Assembly (NCBI GenBank): GCA_025526915.1
Contig: JAHLKH010000455.1
Location: forward strand, 1 to 11,307
Reading direction: 5' to 3'
Source of the DNA: Entophlyctis helioformis
Lineage: Eukaryota > Chytridiomycota > Chytridiomycetes > Chytridiales > Chytriomycetaceae
Length of the DNA: 11,307 nucleotides
Part shown: positions 8,182 through 11,307 of the stretch, piece after piece
Numbering within the stretch: position 1 is the stretch's first letter
How the letters are laid out: each line of letters opens with the position of its first letter
Position numbers and translations under genes: made by a program
The notes under the pieces: generated by a model
Database searches by the model: none
The model's input: only the letters and a program-made list of their open reading frames with translations
Told to the model about the DNA's origin: nothing

Positions 8182-10071
8182 ATGCGAGGCAACTCGACGC
8201 ACTTGGCGTCGGTCGCGCCGCTGCTGTTTGTGCGCGAGTGGCTGCTGGTCGGCGTGCTCATCTTTGGCGGCTGCTGCACCTGCGTCTACACGCTCGAGCT
8301 GCTCATCCGGTGCGTGCGTTGCGTCTGCTCGTTGCATGGTTCTGTTGGCTGCTCGTTGCATGCCGCATGCTGCCTGTATGCCTGCATGCATGCCTGCATG
8401 CCTGCAGCCGCTCAGTGTGCACCAGCATCTGCCAGCATCTGCCGCCACCACCCGCCAGCCCGCCAGCCCGCCCGCTGACAACGCCGATGCGCCAGATCCG
8501 CCCCCAAGAGCGGCACGCTCATCACGTTTGCCCAGTTCCTGTTCGTGGCCGTCGAGGGCCTCGTCAGCAACATCCAGTGGGCCGCCCCCGCGACGCTCCC
8601 CTGCCGCTGCACAGTCCCGTCGCCCGCAAATCCCTGTCGCAGCCGCCCCTCGACGCCGCAGCGCCTCTGTCCAGCGATGTCTCGGCCGTCAGCTCTGCAA
8701 ACTCGACGCCGGACCGGTCGCGGTCCAAGAGCCTCCACAACACCTTGGCCGGCGTGCACCCTCCGCCGTCGCCGCCACCACCACCTGCCGCCGCTGCCGC
8801 TGCCAAGGAGCGCGCGCCGTGGCGCTTCCCGCTGCGGCTGCGGCCGCGCGTCATCCCCTTGTCGCGCTGGGTCTCCATGGTCGCCCTGTTTCTGACCAGC
8901 TCGGTCATCAACAACCATGCGCTGCGGTACCGCCTGGCCATGCCCGTGCACATCATTTTCCGCTCCGGCTCGCTCCTTGTGAGCATGATCATGACGTGGT
9001 TCATGTTCAGGAGACGGTTCGTCGCGCGCGCTCTGTCGTGTCTCTGTCGTGTCTCTGTCGCGTCTCTGTCGTGTCTCTGTCGTGTCTCTCTGGCCATGTC
9101 TGGTCTGCCTGCCCGCTGACATGCGTCCGTTGCTTTGCGTCTATCAAATGACAGGTTTCCCCGTGGACAGGTTGTCGGCGTCGTGCTCGTCACCGTTGGC
9201 ATCATCATGACCACGCTGCGGGCCATCGGCAGTCAGCCCGGTCGCGCCAGCCGACGAGGTGCCGCTGCTCGAGATCCTCACAGGCGTGTCAATCCTCACG
9301 TTTGGACTCGTTCTCACGTGTTTCCTGGGCCTGCTGCAGCAAGCAGACGTACGCGCACTATGGCCAGCAGTGGCGCGAGGGCCTCTTTTACATGCACGCG
9401 CTCGGCTGCCCGCGTTTGTGTTCATGTACGCCGACCTCAAGGCGCAGGTGCTGGACTTTCATGCCTCGCCCTCATGTCCGTCGGTGAGGCATTCGAGTCG
9501 TTCTTGCCTGGATCGTTTGCCCGCACGGTCTGGGGTGCGGTGGGCGGCCATGCTTTGCGCAGCCTGCACCTCCCGGAGATGTGGGTGTACCTCGCATGGA
9601 ACGTCTTGACACAATGTAAGTGGTGTGTTCACGTGTGCCCTTGCCCGGCGTCTGTCGCGGCTGACCTGGCAAACAACTGACCTTGTGGCCGGGGCGAATG
9701 CCTCCAGATGTGTGCATTTCGGGCGTCCACAAACTGAGTTCCATGGCATCTGCCGTCACGCTCAACCTGGCAAGTCCACTCACTCCCTCCAACTCACACT
9801 CACCCTCCCTGTCACACACGTAGTCATGCGCGACTAACAATAGCAAACGCCACAGATCCTGACGGTCCGCAAGTTTGTGTCGCTGGTGCTGTCCGTCATG
9901 ATCTTCAAGAACGAGTTCACGGCATACAACTGGATGGGTGCTGTGGCCGTGTTCCTGGGCACGATCGTGTACAGCACGGCGCGCACGGCCAAGCCCAAGG
10001 CATCGTCGCCGTCGAGCTCAAAGACCGGCACACACCGACTGGACGTGTCTGACAAGAAGCGAATGGACTGA
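8182..10071 (+). CDS. SLC35B4: SLC35B4/YEA4-type UDP-sugar transporter, multi-exon, frame breaks
   Basis: This family exchanges UDP-GlcNAc and/or UDP-xylose across Golgi or ER membranes through ten transmembrane helices. The exons are 8182-8309, 8496-9016, 9155-9615, 9708-9769 and 9856-10071. Conserved segments in order are WLLVGVLIFGGCCTCVYTLE, KSGTLITFAQFLFVAVEG, SSVINNHALRYRLAMPVHI then IFRSGSLLVSM, FPRGQVVGVVLVTVGIIMTT, EGLFYMHALG, AFVFMYADL, LPEMWVYLAWNVLTQ|YVCIS, ILTVRKFVSLVLSVMIFKN and YNWMGAVAVFLGTIVYS. The loop after helix 2 has a long Ser/Pro-rich insert (8590-8830), absent from the roughly 330-residue animal protein. The C-terminus DKKRMD is basic, resembling a retrieval signal without matching KKXX exactly. 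One-base shifts are needed near 8585-8589 (or a 38-nt intron there), 9240, 9343, 9405 and 9460-9480. An additional intron at 9484-9562 (GTGAGG to GCGCAG) is possible. Sugar specificity cannot be read from sequence. Confidence 0.88.
8310..8495 (+). other. Intron 1 of the transporter
   Basis: The donor is TCCG|GTGCGT and the acceptor is GCGCCAG|AT, 186 nt, phase 2. It joins LELLIR to SAPKSGTLITF. It contains a TGCATGCC-like repeat at about 8375-8406. Confidence 0.85.
9017..9154 (+). other. Intron 2 of the transporter, weak donor
   Basis: The donor is GACG|GTTCGT and the acceptor is ATGACAG|GT, 138 nt, phase 2. It joins FMFRR to RFPRGQVVG. The donor lacks the usual purine at +3. Most of the intron is an 11-nt tandem repeat. 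Confidence 0.75.
9035..9089. repeat. 11-nt tandem repeat (GTCGTGTCTCT x5) inside an intron
   Basis: Copies lie at 9035-9045, 9046-9056, 9057-9067 (GTCGCGTCTCT), 9068-9078 and 9079-9089. The repeat is T/C-rich and starts 18 nt after the donor. Copy number is likely to vary between strains. Confidence 0.9.
9616..9707 (+). other. Intron of the transporter before the YVCIS exon
   Basis: The donor is CAAT|GTAAGT and the acceptor is CCTCCAG|AT, 92 nt, phase 1. It yields LTQYVCISGV, matching the family. Confidence 0.9.
9770..9855 (+). other. GC-AG intron of the transporter
   Basis: The exon ends AACCTG and the intron begins GCAAGT, the standard consensus of GC-AG introns. The acceptor CGCCACAG ends at 9855. 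It is 86 nt and phase 0. Splicing restores TLNLILTVRKF, matching the conserved segment before the ninth helix. No GT donor nearby gives the same join. Confidence 0.8.
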
Positions 10072-10267
10072 GCCGGTTGGTGCGCAAACTGGCCGGCGCG
10101 CAGTCGCATGTGTGGCCACCACTTGCTGGACGCAGTATACATAGGATTGAAGGCATTTCATTTATCTTGTGGCTTTCAGATGGCATTCGATTCAGCACGC
10201 CGAGGAGAGCGTGATAAACGGGTGGAGAGGGAGAAAATGGGAGAAGAGCTGGAGAGTCGGCTGCCCT

Positions 10268-11307
10268 CTACGGCTTCTCGACAAGGTACAGCACAAACTT
10301 GGAGCCGTTGACCTCCTGCTCCTCCTCGGTGATGACCTTGGCGCCAGACGCCTTGGCCGTGGCAGGCAGGAACGCCTGCTTGAGGTAGCGCGTCAGCGTC
10401 GCCTCCTGTGCGGGGATCATGGTCGACAGCTGGTCGTCCGGGTCGGTCGTGAGAGCGTAGTAGTAGAGCACCTCGTCCGTCGGCTGGAGAGCAGCCTTCT
10501 TGCGGAGACGCTGCACGCGGTTGACGACCTCGCGGGCAAGTCCCTCTTGGATGAGGCCAACGTCGAGCGTCGTGTCCAGAATGACGAGCACGTCGTTGGT
10601 CGACTGCGCAAAGTAGCCGCCGTGGCTGTCGTCAAAGTAGCGCGTGACCTGGAGCTCCTCGGTCGTGAGCTCAAAGCCCTCGACCGTGATCTTGTCCGTG
10701 GCCAGGAACTGCTTGATGGCGTCCTTGCCCACGTTGGGCAGCGCGTTGCGGATCTTGGTGGCGTCCTTCTTGAACTTGGTGCCGAGCGCCTTGGCGTCTG
10801 CAACGAGCTTGTACTTGACGCCGTACGACTCCTCCTCGGCCGTGACCGTGACGGTGCGGATGTTCATCTCCTCCACCACGTACGACTCGAGTGACTTGAT
10901 GTCCTTGTGGTACTGGACATCCGGCGTGATGATGATGAGCTCGCGGCATGGCGTCTTGAGCGACAGCGTCTGCTGCTCGCGGATGACACGGCCGAGCTCA
11001 ATGACGGTCTGCATGCGGCCAACGGCGCGCTCAATGTCGTCGTTGAAGTACTCCTGCTTGACCTCGGGGTAGAGCAAAAAGTGCACACTGCGCGTGTCCT
11101 CGGTGCTGGGGGGCAGGCATTGCACTTGCGGAGGTTCTGGTACATGGTCTCGGTGATGAAGGGCGTGAAGGCGGCCTGCAAGACAGACGGCGTGGGTCAG
11201 CCATGTAGACACAAGGCAAGTGGCAGACGCAGGCAGCAGAGGACAGATAGCTGACGGGATAGGCGGGCAAGAAGGGCGGGCAAGAAGGACGTACCATGAG
11301 ACGGCAG
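10268..11307 (-). CDS. IARS1: Isoleucyl-tRNA synthetase, cytosolic type, C-terminal part (partial)
   Basis: IleRS charges tRNA-Ile with isoleucine in the cytosol. The catalytic and editing domains lie beyond the right edge; only the end of the anticodon-binding domain and the C-terminal region are here. The exons are 11307-11295 (CRLM) and 11175-10268. RLM|AAFTPFITETMYQNLRK closes the anticodon-binding domain. Then come SVHFLLYPEVK, ERAVGRMQTVIELGRVIRE, QQTLSLKTPCRELIII and SYVVEEMNIRTVTVTAEEE, and the protein ends LYLVEKP with TAG at 10268-10270. The long tail without a C-terminal CxxC zinc site fits the eukaryotic cytosolic type rather than the bacterial or mitochondrial one. A frame break at the G6 run 11108-11113 is repaired by one extra base, giving NLRKCNACPPSTEDTRSVHF. 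It converges with the transporter gene, with stop codons 196 bp apart. Confidence 0.9.
   Translation of the reverse strand, partial: AVSWYVLLARPSCPPIPSAICPLLPASATCLVSTWLTHAVCLAGRLHALHHRDHVPEPPQVQCLPPSTEDTRSVHFLLYPEVKQEYFNDDIERAVGRMQTVIELGRVIREQQTLSLKTPCRELIIITPDVQYHKDIKSLESYVVEEMNIRTVTVTAEEESYGVKYKLVADAKALGTKFKKDATKIRNALPNVGKDAIKQFLATDKITVEGFELTTEELQVTRYFDDSHGGYFAQSTNDVLVILDTTLDVGLIQEGLAREVVNRVQRLRKKAALQPTDEVLYYYALTTDPDDQLSTMIPAQEATLTRYLKQAFLPATAKASGAKVITEEEQEVNGSKFVLYLVEKP
11176..11294 (-). other. Intron near the 3' end of the IleRS gene
   Basis: The donor is CATG|GTACGT and the acceptor is CTTGCAG|GCC, 119 nt, phase 0. It joins RLM to AAFTPFITE, as in the family. It contains a 13-nt-period direct repeat at 11262-11287. 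Confidence 0.88.
11262..11287. repeat. Two copies of GGCGGGCAAGAA, 13-nt period, in an intron
   Basis: Copies lie at 11262-11273 and 11275-11286. On the gene's own strand these are pyrimidine-rich and lie just after the donor. Confidence 0.75.

Noticed and set aside
10644..11072. 142-codon plus-strand Ser-rich frame over IleRS
   Set aside because: It is antisense to a clear IleRS coding exon.
4835..11113. Programmed ribosomal frameshifting as a general system
   Set aside because: The breaks go in both directions, share no slippery motif, and in several cases sit in homopolymer runs. Indel error explains them better.
11099..11120. A 20-nt intron (GTGCAA to CCCCAG) to explain the IleRS frame change
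   Set aside because: Far shorter than any other intron here. One missing base in an adjacent G6 run explains the break more simply.
1..11307. tRNA genes, mobile elements or viral insertions
   Set aside because: I saw no cloverleaf-like segment with internal promoter boxes, no terminal inverted repeats with a transposase, and no reverse transcriptase or integrase motifs. Short or degraded elements could be missed by eye.

Overview
This is a GC-rich eukaryotic nuclear fragment. Several genes are split by short GT-AG introns (about 70-190 nt, one of 365 nt), and one intron is GC-AG. There are no operons, Shine-Dalgarno sites or bacterial features. The recognisable genes are a dynactin-type Arp10, an SLC35B4/YEA4-type nucleotide-sugar transporter, a mitochondrial-type uS5 and a cytosolic-type isoleucyl-tRNA synthetase. 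This set suggests an opisthokont-like organism, such as an early-diverging fungus or a unicellular relative. That placement is inference; the sequence alone does not settle it.

Layout from left to right. Positions 1-366 hold no gene I can support. A large plus-strand gene of unknown function (about 367-3724, three exons) encodes a protein with two N-terminal hydrophobic segments, a very long Ala/Ser/Thr/Pro/Lys-rich middle and a compact aromatic C-terminus. Positions 3725-4834 are mostly simple repeats, with one weak candidate gene at 4081-4720. Then come a plus-strand mitochondrial-type uS5 gene (about 4835-5994), a minus-strand Arp10 gene (about 6057-8081, six exons), a plus-strand SLC35B4-like transporter (8182-10071, at least five exons), and the 3' end of a minus-strand IleRS gene (10268 to beyond the right edge). 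uS5 and Arp10 converge. Arp10 and the transporter diverge from only 100 bp. The transporter and IleRS converge across 196 bp.

The genes belong to unrelated housekeeping processes: mitochondrial translation, dynein/dynactin transport, Golgi/ER nucleotide-sugar import and tRNA charging. Nothing suggests a shared pathway, and I see no gene cluster, mobile element or defence system.

The most striking property is that every recognisable gene needs one or more single-base frame changes to read through its conserved protein. The direction is mixed and some sites lie in G or C runs. The simplest reading is uncorrected indel errors in the assembly. As a result, several coding regions are given as spans with exon coordinates and break positions, not as clean open frames.
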